NCBI GenBank assembly: GCA_040255345.1
Contig: JBDZUV010000006.1
Coordinates: 1-45,137, forward strand
Reading direction: 5' to 3'
Length of the DNA stretch: 45,137 nt
DNA from: JAFDWI01 sp040255345
GTDB taxonomy: Bacteria; Actinomycetota; Acidimicrobiia; Acidimicrobiales; Iamiaceae
Shown here in pieces: positions 26,890-35,239 of this stretch; the stretch's first letter is position 1, and each line of letters opens with the position of its first letter. Both the position numbers and the translations under genes were made by a program. The notes below the pieces were generated by a model. The model made no database searches and was not told the origin of the DNA. It saw nothing but the letters and a program-made list of their open reading frames with translations.

Positions 26890-27960
26890 TCAACCGGCGT
26901 AGGTCGGGGGGCGCCGCACGGCAACCGGCGCTGGAGCGGCATCGCCCGCTCCGGCCGGTCGATCGGTGTCGGGCGCAGGCGACGTCGCCGGAGTCGCCGA
27001 CGTCGTAGGGGCCGTCGTCGGCGCCACCGCTGCTTGCGCGACATAGCTGAACCGGACGTGCAACGGGTCGTGGTCCGACAGCGGTTCGCCGTCGGACCGC
27101 GTGAACCGTTCCCGCTCGAATACGTGGGTCTCTGGCGTGAGTTCGACATCGGCGCTGTCGCGGAAGGCGATCTTGTCGATCACATCGGCGTCGGTGCCAC
27201 AGTCAACGGCTTCACAGACATCGCTCAGGCCGGTGGCGTCGAGGAAGGTCCGCCACACGTCGCCGTCGACGGGACGGTCGGTGTGCAGGTTCATGTCTCC
27301 GCCGACGATCACGGCGCGACCGGCCGAGTGCATGTCGATGTAGGCGGCGAGCTGGGCGAAGTTTCCGGCTCGGGCCGCCTGGTCCTCTGCCGCACCACCC
27401 GCGTCGGCGTGCAGGTCGTAGACGTCGACGGTCACCCCGGAAGCCAACTCGATCGTGGTGACGGCGAACCCCTTGGTCGCCAGACAGTCCGAGGCATGAT
27501 CGAGAATGCCCATGCAATCGTCCCAGGTGACCCGGGTGACCGACCCGATGGGCATGCGGGACATGAAGTTCAGACCGTCGCCCAACAGGGCATCGGGGTG
27601 TGCGGGATCGGTGCCCATCGGCGGGACCTGCGGGGTCGACAGGTACGGGAAGTCGACCGCCGAGATCAGGTCGTCGTGGTAGACGCGGATGCCCTCGATG
27701 GGCGGGTCGGGGTTCGCGAAGTCCTCCTGGGTGAGCACCAGGTCGTACGCGTTCAACAACGGACTGATGAGCACCTGGTTGACCGACGGGTTCGAACCCG
27801 AGAGCCCTTCGGGCAGGCCGGCCACGTTGTAGGTCAACATGTCGAACTCACCGGTCACCGTCTCGGTGTCGGCACCGGCCGTGTGGACCGGGCCGAAACC
27901 GGCCAACAGGATCGCGACGATGGCAAGGGACATCAGGAACTTCGTGCGCAGCCTGGCCAT
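26890..27960 (-). CDS. Secreted endonuclease/exonuclease/phosphatase-fold protein
   Basis: A 356-residue exported protein. A signal peptide (MARLRTKFLMSLAIVAILLAG, cleavage probably near VHTAGA-DTE) precedes the EEP fold: LTYNVAGLP with the conserved Asn, QED, DLHADAG, GGDMNL and SDHDPLHV, the metal and catalytic motifs of the DNase I/sphingomyelinase superfamily. The presence of DLHADAGG and the cysteine pairs (DDCMG..DCLA, DVCEAVDC) recalls bacterial sphingomyelinase-like enzymes more than nucleases. A Thr/Ala/Pro-rich tail of about 50 residues ends in RRPPTYAG with no clear sorting signal. ATG 27960 is chosen because the extra upstream residues would disrupt the signal peptide. Confidence 0.85.
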   Translation of the reverse strand: MARLRTKFLMSLAIVAILLAGFGPVHTAGADTETVTGEFDMLTYNVAGLPEGLSGSNPSVNQVLISPLLNAYDLVLTQEDFANPDPPIEGIRVYHDDLISAVDFPYLSTPQVPPMGTDPAHPDALLGDGLNFMSRMPIGSVTRVTWDDCMGILDHASDCLATKGFAVTTIELASGVTVDVYDLHADAGGAAEDQAARAGNFAQLAAYIDMHSAGRAVIVGGDMNLHTDRPVDGDVWRTFLDATGLSDVCEAVDCGTDADVIDKIAFRDSADVELTPETHVFERERFTRSDGEPLSDHDPLHVRFSYVAQAAVAPTTAPTTSATPATSPAPDTDRPAGAGDAAPAPVAVRRPPTYAG

Positions 27961-28038
27961 CGGTAACCCCCGGTCAGTCCTTGACAACAGCCGACACCGT
28001 AGTCGCTCAGCTCGGGATGCGGTGACCGCTGCGCGCGT

Positions 28039-28086
28039 GTCTTTGCACCGTTGACCCGCTCAGCGGGCGACCGGCCGTGCAAAGAC
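28039..28086. repeat. Palindromic element, copy 1
   Basis: Perfect 10-bp terminal inverted repeats GTCTTTGCAC (28039-28048) and GTGCAAAGAC (28077-28086) enclose an inner hairpin CCCGCT/AGCGGG. It lies between bioY and the secreted EEP gene. A second, diverged copy lies 37 bases further at 28123-28173. Possible roles are a terminator for bioY, a REP-like unit or a binding site. Confidence 0.7.
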
Positions 28087-28122
28087 GCGATTCCTCTCCG
28101 GAACCCGGCTGGCACTGAACGG

Positions 28123-28173
28123 CTTGTGCACCGTTCACCCACTCAACATTGTCACTGTCAGCCGTGCAAAGAC
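28123..28173. repeat. Palindromic element, copy 2, overlapping the bioY 3' end
   Basis: The right arm GTGCAAAGAC (28164-28173) is identical to copy 1, and the left arm CTTGTGCAC is diverged. Read on the minus strand both copies begin GTCTTTGCACGG and end in a GAG(T/C)GGGT-N-AACGGTGCA block. The right arm encodes the last codons of bioY. A 7-bp inverted repeat TGAACGG/CCGTTCA (28117-28138) is nested at its left end. Confidence 0.6.
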
Positions 28174-28781
28174 GAGGAAGGCTTGTTCGCGAACCGCCAT
28201 GCAGCCGGGAAGGCCAGTGCGGCGACCACGATCTTGAGCGAGTCGGTCACCAGGAACGGCTGCACACCGAGGCTGAACGCCTTGCCCGCGGACACGCCGA
28301 GGTCGAAGGCCAACCAGGTGGTGCCGATCGCATACACGGTCAACGTTCCGGCGACGAGCAGCGCGACGGTCGAGGCGACCTTGCGGTCCGCACCCCGCTT
28401 GGCGAGCGCTCCCACCACACCAGCGGCCACCACGAAGCCGACGATGTAGCCGAACGACGGCATGTGCCAGCCCGACGATGCCTCGGCGAACCAGGGCAGC
28501 CCGACCATGCCGAGCGCGAGGTAGGCCAGCATCGACAGCACGGCTCGCTTCGTACCGAGTGCGGCACCGACGACGAGCACCGTGAGGGTCTGCAGGGTGA
28601 AGGGCACCGGAGACAACGGCGTGACGAAAGCGAACTGCGCCGAGAGTCCGGTCAGTCCGGCACCACCGGCGATCAGCACGACGTCGCGCACGAGCGTGCT
28701 CGGCACGGCGGGGACCAGATCAGCGAGGACCTCGCGCCGGGGCGCGACCAGCGCGTTGGGGTCCAGCAAAGCGTCCGACAT
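28158..28781 (-). CDS. bioY: Biotin transporter BioY (ECF S component)
   Basis: A 207-residue, six-helix substrate-binding component for biotin uptake. Family motifs are PLSPVPFTLQTLTVLVVGAALG (about 55-76), GYIVGFVVAA and PFLVTDSLKI near the C-terminus. BioM/BioN energy subunits are not nearby, so it works alone or with a shared ECF module. ATG 28781 has GTGAGGAG upstream, one of the best Shine-Dalgarno sites in the window. A perfect palindrome upstream may be its operator. The last codons (SSSLHG) lie within a repeat arm, so the C-terminus may have been altered by the repeat. Confidence 0.92.
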   Translation of the reverse strand: MSDALLDPNALVAPRREVLADLVPAVPSTLVRDVVLIAGGAGLTGLSAQFAFVTPLSPVPFTLQTLTVLVVGAALGTKRAVLSMLAYLALGMVGLPWFAEASSGWHMPSFGYIVGFVVAAGVVGALAKRGADRKVASTVALLVAGTLTVYAIGTTWLAFDLGVSAGKAFSLGVQPFLVTDSLKIVVAALAFPAAWRFANKPSSSLHG

Positions 28782-28808
28782 CTGTGCTCCTCACTCCGGT
28801 CTCGAACA

Positions 28809-28835
28809 CGGCCCGATCGGGCCGAGGCGACATTA
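28809..28835 (-). promoter_or_regulatory. bioY -10 box and palindromic operator candidate
   Basis: The 16-bp perfect palindrome CGGCCCGATCGGGCCG (28809-28824) lies 5 bases downstream of a minus-strand -10 box TAATGT (28835-28830), so it overlaps the expected transcription start. This is a typical repressor position. It does not match the BioQ or BirA operator patterns I know. The rest of the gap to 29127 shows no gene I can support. Confidence 0.45.
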
Positions 28836-29114
28836 CCGCCCACGATTCCGGGGCAACACATCGGCAGCACCCGTGGGCCCGGAGCCCGGGAACCGTCATG
28901 ACTGAACTGGGCCGACCCGCCGAAGGAGACGTTCGTTTCGCCCTTCAGCGTCGCCGTGGTCGCGAACGACAGCTCGACCTGGATCGTCGCACCGAAGGTG
29001 AGGGTGAAAAGGATGCCGGCCACGGGCACGGGGACCGGCACCGAGATCGCACGCGCGATGTCGGCAACCGATCGCGCGACGCTCCGCTCTCTGCAGGCAT
29101 CCGCGGCCGGCTCG

Positions 29115-29120
29115 TAGGGT
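29115..29120 (+). promoter_or_regulatory. Putative -10 box of the thioesterase gene
   Basis: TAGGGT ends 7 bases before ATG 29128, fitting the leaderless pattern. Confidence 0.4.
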
Positions 29121-29127
29121 GGGCGTC

Positions 29128-29952
29128 ATGAGCGACGCGCTTTTCGAACGGCTCGACGCCGGTGAACCGGGTCGCACGACCGTGCTGCCCACCGGGTTCT
29201 CCAGGGGCCCCTGGTCACCGGAGGCCCTCCACGGTGGCCCGGTCGCAGCACTGGTCGCCCGCGAGGCCGAAACGTTGCTCACACACGAGTTCGAGGGGCC
29301 CTATGTGCCGACCCGGTTCACGCTCGACCTGGAACGTCCCGTGCCCCTCGAACCGTTGACGGTGTCGAGCGCGGTCGTCCGACCGGGACGAAAGGTGCAG
29401 ATCGTCGAGGTGACCGTCTGCGACGAGGCCGGCCGTCGGCTGGCGCGTGCGTCGATCCTGGCGATTCGTTCGGACCGACAGCAGCTTCCCGGCGACCTGC
29501 TCCAACCCGTCGACGCGCCGCCGCGTCTTCCTCCCGCCGAGCCCTCGAGTTTCGAGGGCTGGGGCTTTCCGACGTCGCAGGTCGCCTACCACCAGAACGC
29601 GACGGAGCATCGCCTGGTGCGCGGGATCCTCGGCGAACCCGGACCGGTGACCGACTGGATCCGGCTCGTGGTTCCTGTCGTAGCCGGGGAGCCACCGACC
29701 CCGTTCCAACGGGTCGCCGCGGCATCGGATTTTCTCAACGGCGTGTCCTGGACCCTGTCGGGCGCGGACTGGATCTTCATCAACCCCGACCTCACCGTGA
29801 CCCTGCATCGCCTACCTGTCGGAGACCAGATCGCCGTCGATGCGGTCACCCGGATCGACCCGGGTGGCACCGGTACCGCCGAGGCCGATCTGTACGACGC
29901 GCAGGGTCGACTCGGTCGGGCTGTGCAGACGCTGCTCATCGAACACCGCTGA
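29128..29952 (+). CDS. Acyl-CoA thioesterase-like double hotdog protein
   Basis: A 274-residue protein of the TesB-like/thioesterase superfamily type. The N-terminal hotdog carries ALHGGPVAALVAREAE (about 33-48), the usual start of the long helix with its HGG, and TRFTLDLERPVPLEPLTV. The second half has SDFLNGVSWTL and WIFINPDLTVTLHRLPVG, the pattern of the C-terminal hotdog. It likely hydrolyses acyl-CoA in the cytosol; chain preference is unknown. ATG 29128 is preferred over GTG 29119 because of the TAGGGT box 7 bases upstream. It is convergent with chaA, 52 bases away. Confidence 0.82.
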   Translation: MSDALFERLDAGEPGRTTVLPTGFSRGPWSPEALHGGPVAALVAREAETLLTHEFEGPYVPTRFTLDLERPVPLEPLTVSSAVVRPGRKVQIVEVTVCDEAGRRLARASILAIRSDRQQLPGDLLQPVDAPPRLPPAEPSSFEGWGFPTSQVAYHQNATEHRLVRGILGEPGPVTDWIRLVVPVVAGEPPTPFQRVAAASDFLNGVSWTLSGADWIFINPDLTVTLHRLPVGDQIAVDAVTRIDPGGTGTAEADLYDAQGRLGRAVQTLLIEHR

Positions 29953-30004
29953 CCCTGGCGGCAACTTCCCGGTAGCGACCGGACCCGAGTGCGCGCGTCG
30001 TCGG

Positions 30005-31171
30005 TCACACGAGCACGGTGACGCCGTAGACCACGAAGAGCCCGAGGTGGACGATGCCGTGTGCGGTGGTGATCCGACGCGCCGTGAACGTGGACCACGA
30101 CACCAGGACCGTGACGGCGAGCAGGGTCAGATTGGCCGATGACTCCGCCAGCAGCACGGTCTCGCCCGTGATCAGGCCGATGGCGAGCACCGACGGAATG
30201 GTCAGCGCGAGCGTCGAGACCAATGCACCGTGACACAGGTTGCTCACCCGTTGCATCTCGCCTCCGAGCGCGGCACGAACCGAGGTGAGCCCTTCGGGCA
30301 GGAACACGACCCCGGCGATCAGCACCCCGGTCAGCGCCACGGGGGCGCCAGCTCGCCCGAGACCATCGTCGAGCAATGTCGCCATGTCGCGGGACAACAG
30401 CACGATCGGGATCATCGTGACGACGAGCACGGCCAGTCGGGTGATGATCTCACCGCGATGGTCGGCGATGATCCGGCCGACAGGCACCGACGCCGTGGCG
30501 ACCAGGTCGACAACGTGTGCGTGAGCGTCGGTGTCGACCCTGCGAATGTCGATCTCTCGGAAGTCATCGGCCCTCGGTCCCATCTGTCGGTACAGGAAGA
30601 ACCCGTACAGCGCGACGACCCCCACGATCACCGGCGGCACCTGGTTCGTGCTGTACCCGCCCCGGTCGCCGATCCACTGCGGGACCGCGAAGCCGATCGC
30701 GCTGAGCAGGGTGATCATCACCAGGTAGGCGACCGTCCCGCGGCGGTCGACCACCAGATGCCCGTGACGCCGACCGGCGAAGACGATCGAAAGCCCGATC
30801 ACCAGGTTCAGGATGATCATCGAGACCGCCATCACCGAGTCGCGCCCGATCGTCGGGTGCACACCGGGGCCGATCATCACTGCGGCGATCAGGACCACCT
30901 CGATCAGCACGATCGACAGGGTCAGCACCAACGACCCGTACGGGTCGCCGAGCCTTCGTGCCAGCGCCTCGGCTTGGCCCACGACACCGAAGGCGCAGGC
31001 GACGATCACCCAGACGATCAGCGCAAGTGTGGCGGCCAGCGTGCCCGCGGGCACCGGTGCCCCCAGGTGTCCGGCGACGAGTCGGAGCGCGACGAACGTC
31101 GCCCAGCCGAGCACCACCGGTGCAATGTCTCCCGGTGATACGTGTCGTTCCGGGCTCGTGGGGTGCTCCAT
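30005..31171 (-). CDS. chaA: Calcium/proton antiporter, ChaA-type
   Basis: A 388-residue CaCA-family exchanger. The first family repeat reads GQAEALARRLGDPYGSLVLTLSIVLIEVVLI (about 66-96), the ChaA pattern with the essential acidic residues, and the second repeat has GVVFLPEGLTSVRAALGGEMQRVSNLCHGALVSTLALTIP (about 290-330). About eleven membrane helices are expected, with a cytoplasmic His/Asp-rich loop in the middle (about 205-230; VDTDAHAHVVD). It exchanges Ca2+, and in some species Na+ or K+, for protons. A minus-strand TAGACT box about 95 bases upstream may be its -10. Confidence 0.9.
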   Translation of the reverse strand: MEHPTSPERHVSPGDIAPVVLGWATFVALRLVAGHLGAPVPAGTLAATLALIVWVIVACAFGVVGQAEALARRLGDPYGSLVLTLSIVLIEVVLIAAVMIGPGVHPTIGRDSVMAVSMIILNLVIGLSIVFAGRRHGHLVVDRRGTVAYLVMITLLSAIGFAVPQWIGDRGGYSTNQVPPVIVGVVALYGFFLYRQMGPRADDFREIDIRRVDTDAHAHVVDLVATASVPVGRIIADHRGEIITRLAVLVVTMIPIVLLSRDMATLLDDGLGRAGAPVALTGVLIAGVVFLPEGLTSVRAALGGEMQRVSNLCHGALVSTLALTIPSVLAIGLITGETVLLAESSANLTLLAVTVLVSWSTFTARRITTAHGIVHLGLFVVYGVTVLV

Positions 31172-31485
31172 GTTCGGTCGTCTCCGAACCGGGGTCGTCC
31201 CCGGAAGGTCTGGAGATCGGCCGGGTCGTCCCGTCCGGCGCGCGGCACCCGCGGGCGTCTCGTCAGTCTACAGCCACCCGCGGCGCGGCCTTCTCGACAA
31301 CGGCCTGGGGCAGCGACCGGACCTCGAGGCGCATCATCACCGCGCCACACCTCGGCGATGTTGAACGACCTCGTCACGGCACGGTCACCAACGTCGAGTA
31401 CCGGCGAACGCCCCCGCGAGATCGGCGCGGGCCGCCACGGCCAGCCGGCGCGCACGGTGCGGTTCGAATCGCTACCGTCTGGCCC
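31172..31485. other. Divergent intergenic region chaA / acyl-CoA ligase
   Basis: A 314-base gap with no supported gene. It holds a minus-strand TAGACT box near 31264-31269 for chaA and a plus-strand TACCGT box (31473-31478) ending 7 bases before the ligase ATG. A tRNA T-loop-like word near 31462 was examined and rejected. Confidence 0.4.
31473..31478 (+). promoter_or_regulatory. Putative -10 box of the acyl-CoA ligase gene
   Basis: TACCGT, identical to the purB box, ends 7 bases before ATG 31486, fitting the leaderless pattern. Confidence 0.4.
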
Positions 31486-33024
31486 ATGTATCCAGGGACC
31501 TTCGCCGCAACCGATCCGATGCGAGTCGCCGTGGTCATGGCCGACACGGGCGAGGAACTCACCTATGGCGAACTCGACGAACGGGCGACCCGGCTCGCGA
31601 ACCTCTTCGGCTCGCTCGGCCTGCAACGCGGCGATCACGTCGCCCTGTGCGTCGAGAACCAGATCCGCTTTCTCGAGTTGGCCTGGGGGGCGCACTACGC
31701 CGGTTTGATCTACACGTTCGCCTCGACCCGTCTCACCGCGGAGGAACTCGCGTACATCGTCGACGATTGCGGCGCCCGCGTCTACATCGGCAGCACCGGG
31801 ACCCTCGAGGCGTCGGCCGGCATGGTCGACGCCACCCCGAAGGTCGAAGCGCGCTTTCTGATCGGCGGCTCCGACGACCACCACCGCAACTACGAAGATG
31901 CGCTCGCCGCCGCCTCGGCCGAACCGCTCGTCGACCCGGTCGCCGGGGTCGACATGCTCTATTCGTCGGGCACCACCGGCAGACCGAAGGGCGTGTCGAT
32001 CAACCTCGACGACAAGCCACTCGACACCCCCACCTCGGTCACCCTGCTCGCCCAGATGCTGCTCGGCTTCGACGAGAACACCCGGTACCTTTCACCGGCG
32101 CCGATGTACCACGCGGCGCCGTTGCGGTTCTCCATGTCGGTGCAACAGAGCGGCGGACTGCTCGTGATGATGCGCCACTTCGAAGCCGAGAAGACCCTCG
32201 AGCTGATCGAGCGCCACCGCATCACCCACACCCAGATGGTGCCCACCATGTTCGTGCGGATGCTGAAGCTCCCCGAAGAAGTGCGCAACCGCTACGACGT
32301 GTCATCGGTCGAGATGATCGTCCACGCCGCCGCCCCCTGCCCGGTCGAGGCGAAGCGCCTGATGATCGAGTGGTTCGGTCCCGTCGTGCACGAGTACTAC
32401 GCCGGTACCGAGGGCAACGGCTTCGTCTACTGCAACTCCGAGCAGTGGCTCGCTCACCCCGGTTCGGTCGGCCAGTCCATCCTCGGCGCGATGCACATCG
32501 TCGGTCCCGACGGTCGAGAGGTTCCCACCGGTGAGACCGGCACGATCTACTTCGAGTCCGCAGCGCCCTTCGAGTACCACAACGACCCTGAGAAGACCGC
32601 GGCCTCACGCACCGCCGAAGGCTGGTCGACCCTGGGCGACATCGGCCGGGTCGACGACGACGGCTTCTTGTACCTGACCGACCGCAAGGCCTACATGATC
32701 ATCGCCGGCGGGGTGAACGTGTACCCCCAGGAGGCCGAGAACCTTCTGGCGATGCATCCGGCGGTTGCCGATGTCGCCGTGTTCGGGGTGCCCGACGCCG
32801 ACTTCGGCGAAGCCGTCAAAGCGGTCGTACAGACCACCGACGACATCGTCGGGTCACCCGAGCTGGCAGACGAACTGATCGCCTACTGCCGGGAGCATCT
32901 CGCCAAGGTGAAGTGCCCGCGCACCATCGACTTCCGCGACGAACTCCCCCGCCATCCGACGGGCAAGCTCTACAAGCGCCTGTTGCGTGACGAGTACTGG
33001 GCGGCCGAAGACCGCATGATCTGA
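31486..33024 (+). CDS. Acyl-CoA synthetase (AMP-forming, FadD-like)
   Basis: A 512-residue adenylating enzyme of the ANL superfamily that activates a carboxylate with ATP and CoA. The P-loop SSGTTGRPKG is at 160-169, YYAGTEGNG near 305, GDIGRVDDDGFLYLTDRKAYMII near 385-410 and the catalytic Lys motif PTGKLYKR near the C-terminus. The full fold and both domains are present. ATG 31486 starts MYPGTFAATDP, right for the family; an upstream open frame is not conserved. The pattern is that of fatty or aromatic acyl ligases (FadD-type); the substrate is unclear. The alkylsulfatase gene follows 204 bases later on the same strand. Confidence 0.9.
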   Translation: MYPGTFAATDPMRVAVVMADTGEELTYGELDERATRLANLFGSLGLQRGDHVALCVENQIRFLELAWGAHYAGLIYTFASTRLTAEELAYIVDDCGARVYIGSTGTLEASAGMVDATPKVEARFLIGGSDDHHRNYEDALAAASAEPLVDPVAGVDMLYSSGTTGRPKGVSINLDDKPLDTPTSVTLLAQMLLGFDENTRYLSPAPMYHAAPLRFSMSVQQSGGLLVMMRHFEAEKTLELIERHRITHTQMVPTMFVRMLKLPEEVRNRYDVSSVEMIVHAAAPCPVEAKRLMIEWFGPVVHEYYAGTEGNGFVYCNSEQWLAHPGSVGQSILGAMHIVGPDGREVPTGETGTIYFESAAPFEYHNDPEKTAASRTAEGWSTLGDIGRVDDDGFLYLTDRKAYMIIAGGVNVYPQEAENLLAMHPAVADVAVFGVPDADFGEAVKAVVQTTDDIVGSPELADELIAYCREHLAKVKCPRTIDFRDELPRHPTGKLYKRLLRDEYWAAEDRMI

Positions 33025-33228
33025 CTTGGGCAGACCGAACCACACCACGCGAGTCACCGCCGACGCGCGCACCGAGACCGAGTCCCGCCACCGAAATGCT
33101 GGACCTGCACGTCCCGGTACCCCCGTGCAACTCGCCGGTCCGAGCAAAGCGCGGCGTGTACTAGACCGGGGCCTCGCACGTGACCGGCCCGCCGTGCACC
33201 GTTGCGCATCCACGTCGAGGAGTTGCTC

Positions 33229-35127
33229 ATGACCGAACCGACCGTCACCGACACCACCCGCGCACAGGTCGCGGCGTCGGCCGCGAACATGCCCTGGGGT
33301 GACCGCGCGGACTTCGACGACACCACCCGTGGGTTCGTCGCCAGAGCCACGACCAGACAGATCACCACCGCGGAGGGCGAGCCGGTGTGGGATCTGGACG
33401 CATACGATTTTCTGCGCCACACCGACCCCGAGGACGCCCCGGACACCGCGCACCCCTCGTTGTGGCGGCAGGGCCGCCTGCTGATCGAAGACGGCCTGTT
33501 CGAGGTCACCGAGGGCATCTACCAACTCCGCGGCTTCGACCTGTCGGTGATGAGCGTCGTCGAGACCGACACCGGGGTCATCGTCATCGACCCGTTGGTG
33601 TCGAACGAGACCGCGGCCGCGGCATTCGCCCTGTACACCGAGCACCGGGGTGAGCGGCCGGTCAAGGCGATGATCTACACGCACTCCCACATCGACCACT
33701 TCGGTGGCGTCAAGGGGATCATCAGCGACGAACAGGTCGCCTCGGGTGAGGTGATGGTCATCGCACCCGAGGGGTTCCTGGAGCACGCGGTCGCCGAGAA
33801 CGTCTTCGCGGGCACGGCCATGGCGCGGCGGGCCGGCTACATGTTCGGCGCCGCACTCGAGCGTGGCCCTGGCGGCCAGATCGGAGCCGGTCTGGGCCAG
33901 ACCACCTCGACGGGCACGGTGTCGCTCATCGCACCCACCCACGACATCACCCACACCGGCCAGACGCTGGAGATCGACGGCGTGACCATCGAGTTCCAGA
34001 TCACCCCGGGCACCGAAGCACCCGCCGAGATGAACTTCTACTTCCCCGACCGTCGGGCGCTGTGCACTGCCGAGAACACCTCGCACGTGCTGCACAACAT
34101 CCTCACCCTGCGCGGTGCGCTCGTGCGCGACGCGCACGCCTGGGCCAACTATCTGACCGAGACGATTCGTCTGTTCGGCGAGCGGCTCGACTGTGTGTTC
34201 GCCTCGCACCACTGGCCGACCTGGGGGCGGGAGCGGGCGGTGGAGTTCATCGCCATGCAACGCGACATGTACCTGTACCTGCACGACCAGACGCTGCGGA
34301 TGATGAACCAGGGACTCACCGGCCCCGAGATCGCCGAGACGATGGAGACGCCGCCCGGCCTCGCCGCCCAGTGGCACACGCATGGCTACTACGGGTCGGT
34401 CAGCCACAACGTCAAGGCGATCTACCAGCGCTACATGGGTTGGTACGACGGGAACCCGGCGAACCTGTGGGCGCACCCGCCCGAGGCCGCGGCCACCCGG
34501 TACGTCGAGGCGATGGGGGGACGCGACGCGGCGCTCGCGGTCGCCCGGGCGGCCTTCGACGACGGTGACTACCGCTGGGCCGCCGAAGTCGGCAAACACC
34601 TGGTGTTCGCCGACGCGGACGACGCCGAGGCCCGGGAAGTGCTCGCGACCACCTTCGAACAGCTCGCCTTCGGCGCCGAGAACGGCATCTGGCGCAACGT
34701 GTATCTGGCCGGGACGACCGAATTGCGCAACGGGATCTTCGGCACCCCGACGCGGGGGTCCCAGGACATCGTCGGCGCGTTGAGCGTGTCGCACATCTTC
34801 GATTCGATCGCCACCCGCCTCGACGGGCCCCGGGCGTGGGACACGGACCTGACGATCGGTTGGGTGATCACCGACGAGTCCACCAACTATCTGCTCGAGT
34901 TGCGCAACGGTGCGCTGCACCACCGCACCGTCGAGCAGATCCCCGATGGGGTCACCACCTTCACCCTGACCCGGCCCCTGTTGATCGGCATCGTCACCCA
35001 GAAGGTCGACCCCGTCGCTGCGGTCGCGGACGGATCCGTCGTCATCGACGGTGACGGGTCGGTGCTGGGCACGCTCGTCGGTCTCGTCTCGCCCCCCGAC
35101 CCCGCCTTCGCGATCGTCACCCCGTGA
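33229..35127 (+). CDS. Alkyl sulfatase, SdsA/BDS1-type metallo-beta-lactamase fold
   Basis: A 632-residue enzyme hydrolysing alkyl sulfates (such as dodecyl sulfate) to alcohol and sulfate. The zinc motif THSHIDHFGG lies at 151-160 (His152, His154, Asp156, His157), TAENTSHVLHNILTLRGALVRDAHAW supplies further ligands and substrate contacts, and ASHHWPTWGRERA is the conserved SdsA element. A helical dimerisation domain and a C-terminal SCP2-like lipid-binding domain (about 520-632) complete it. No signal peptide is present, unlike secreted SdsA1, so it should act in the cytosol. ATG 33229 is chosen for GAGGAG (33217-33222). Its neighbours (acyl-CoA ligase before, AhpD-like after) fit breakdown of the alcohol chain, but that is inference. 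Confidence 0.93.
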   Translation: MTEPTVTDTTRAQVAASAANMPWGDRADFDDTTRGFVARATTRQITTAEGEPVWDLDAYDFLRHTDPEDAPDTAHPSLWRQGRLLIEDGLFEVTEGIYQLRGFDLSVMSVVETDTGVIVIDPLVSNETAAAAFALYTEHRGERPVKAMIYTHSHIDHFGGVKGIISDEQVASGEVMVIAPEGFLEHAVAENVFAGTAMARRAGYMFGAALERGPGGQIGAGLGQTTSTGTVSLIAPTHDITHTGQTLEIDGVTIEFQITPGTEAPAEMNFYFPDRRALCTAENTSHVLHNILTLRGALVRDAHAWANYLTETIRLFGERLDCVFASHHWPTWGRERAVEFIAMQRDMYLYLHDQTLRMMNQGLTGPEIAETMETPPGLAAQWHTHGYYGSVSHNVKAIYQRYMGWYDGNPANLWAHPPEAAATRYVEAMGGRDAALAVARAAFDDGDYRWAAEVGKHLVFADADDAEAREVLATTFEQLAFGAENGIWRNVYLAGTTELRNGIFGTPTRGSQDIVGALSVSHIFDSIATRLDGPRAWDTDLTIGWVITDESTNYLLELRNGALHHRTVEQIPDGVTTFTLTRPLLIGIVTQKVDPVAAVADGSVVIDGDGSVLGTLVGLVSPPDPAFAIVTP

Positions 35128-35167
35128 GCGAGGCGCGCGGCCGTAGCGCAGGCGTGATGACGGTCAC

Positions 35168-35194
35168 GGAATAACGCCGGTCACGCTGACGGTT
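35168..35194 (+). promoter_or_regulatory. SigR/SigH-like promoter, GGAAT-N19-GTT
   Basis: GGAAT (35168-35172) and GTT (35192-35194) are 19 bases apart, close to the 18-base spacing of the thiol-oxidative-stress sigma SigR/SigH consensus. The leader to ATG 35240 would be about 40 bases and contains a Shine-Dalgarno. The match is short and could be chance, but the gene is AhpD-like. Confidence 0.4.
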
Positions 35195-35239
35195 GTCTGG
35201 GTGTTGCTTCCACAAGATGTCAACTCGAGGAGAATCATC

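Noticed and set aside
28900..29100. A hydrophobic peptide frame on the minus strand (ISVPVPVPVAGILFTLTFGA)
   Set aside because: No start signal, it continues into bioY upstream DNA with no sensible end, and no homology is recognised; it may be a decayed gene remnant but is unsupported.
31450..31485. GGTTCGAATC, a tRNA T-loop-like word
   Set aside because: Only three base pairs can form around it, no acceptor, D or anticodon arm fits, and no CCA follows.
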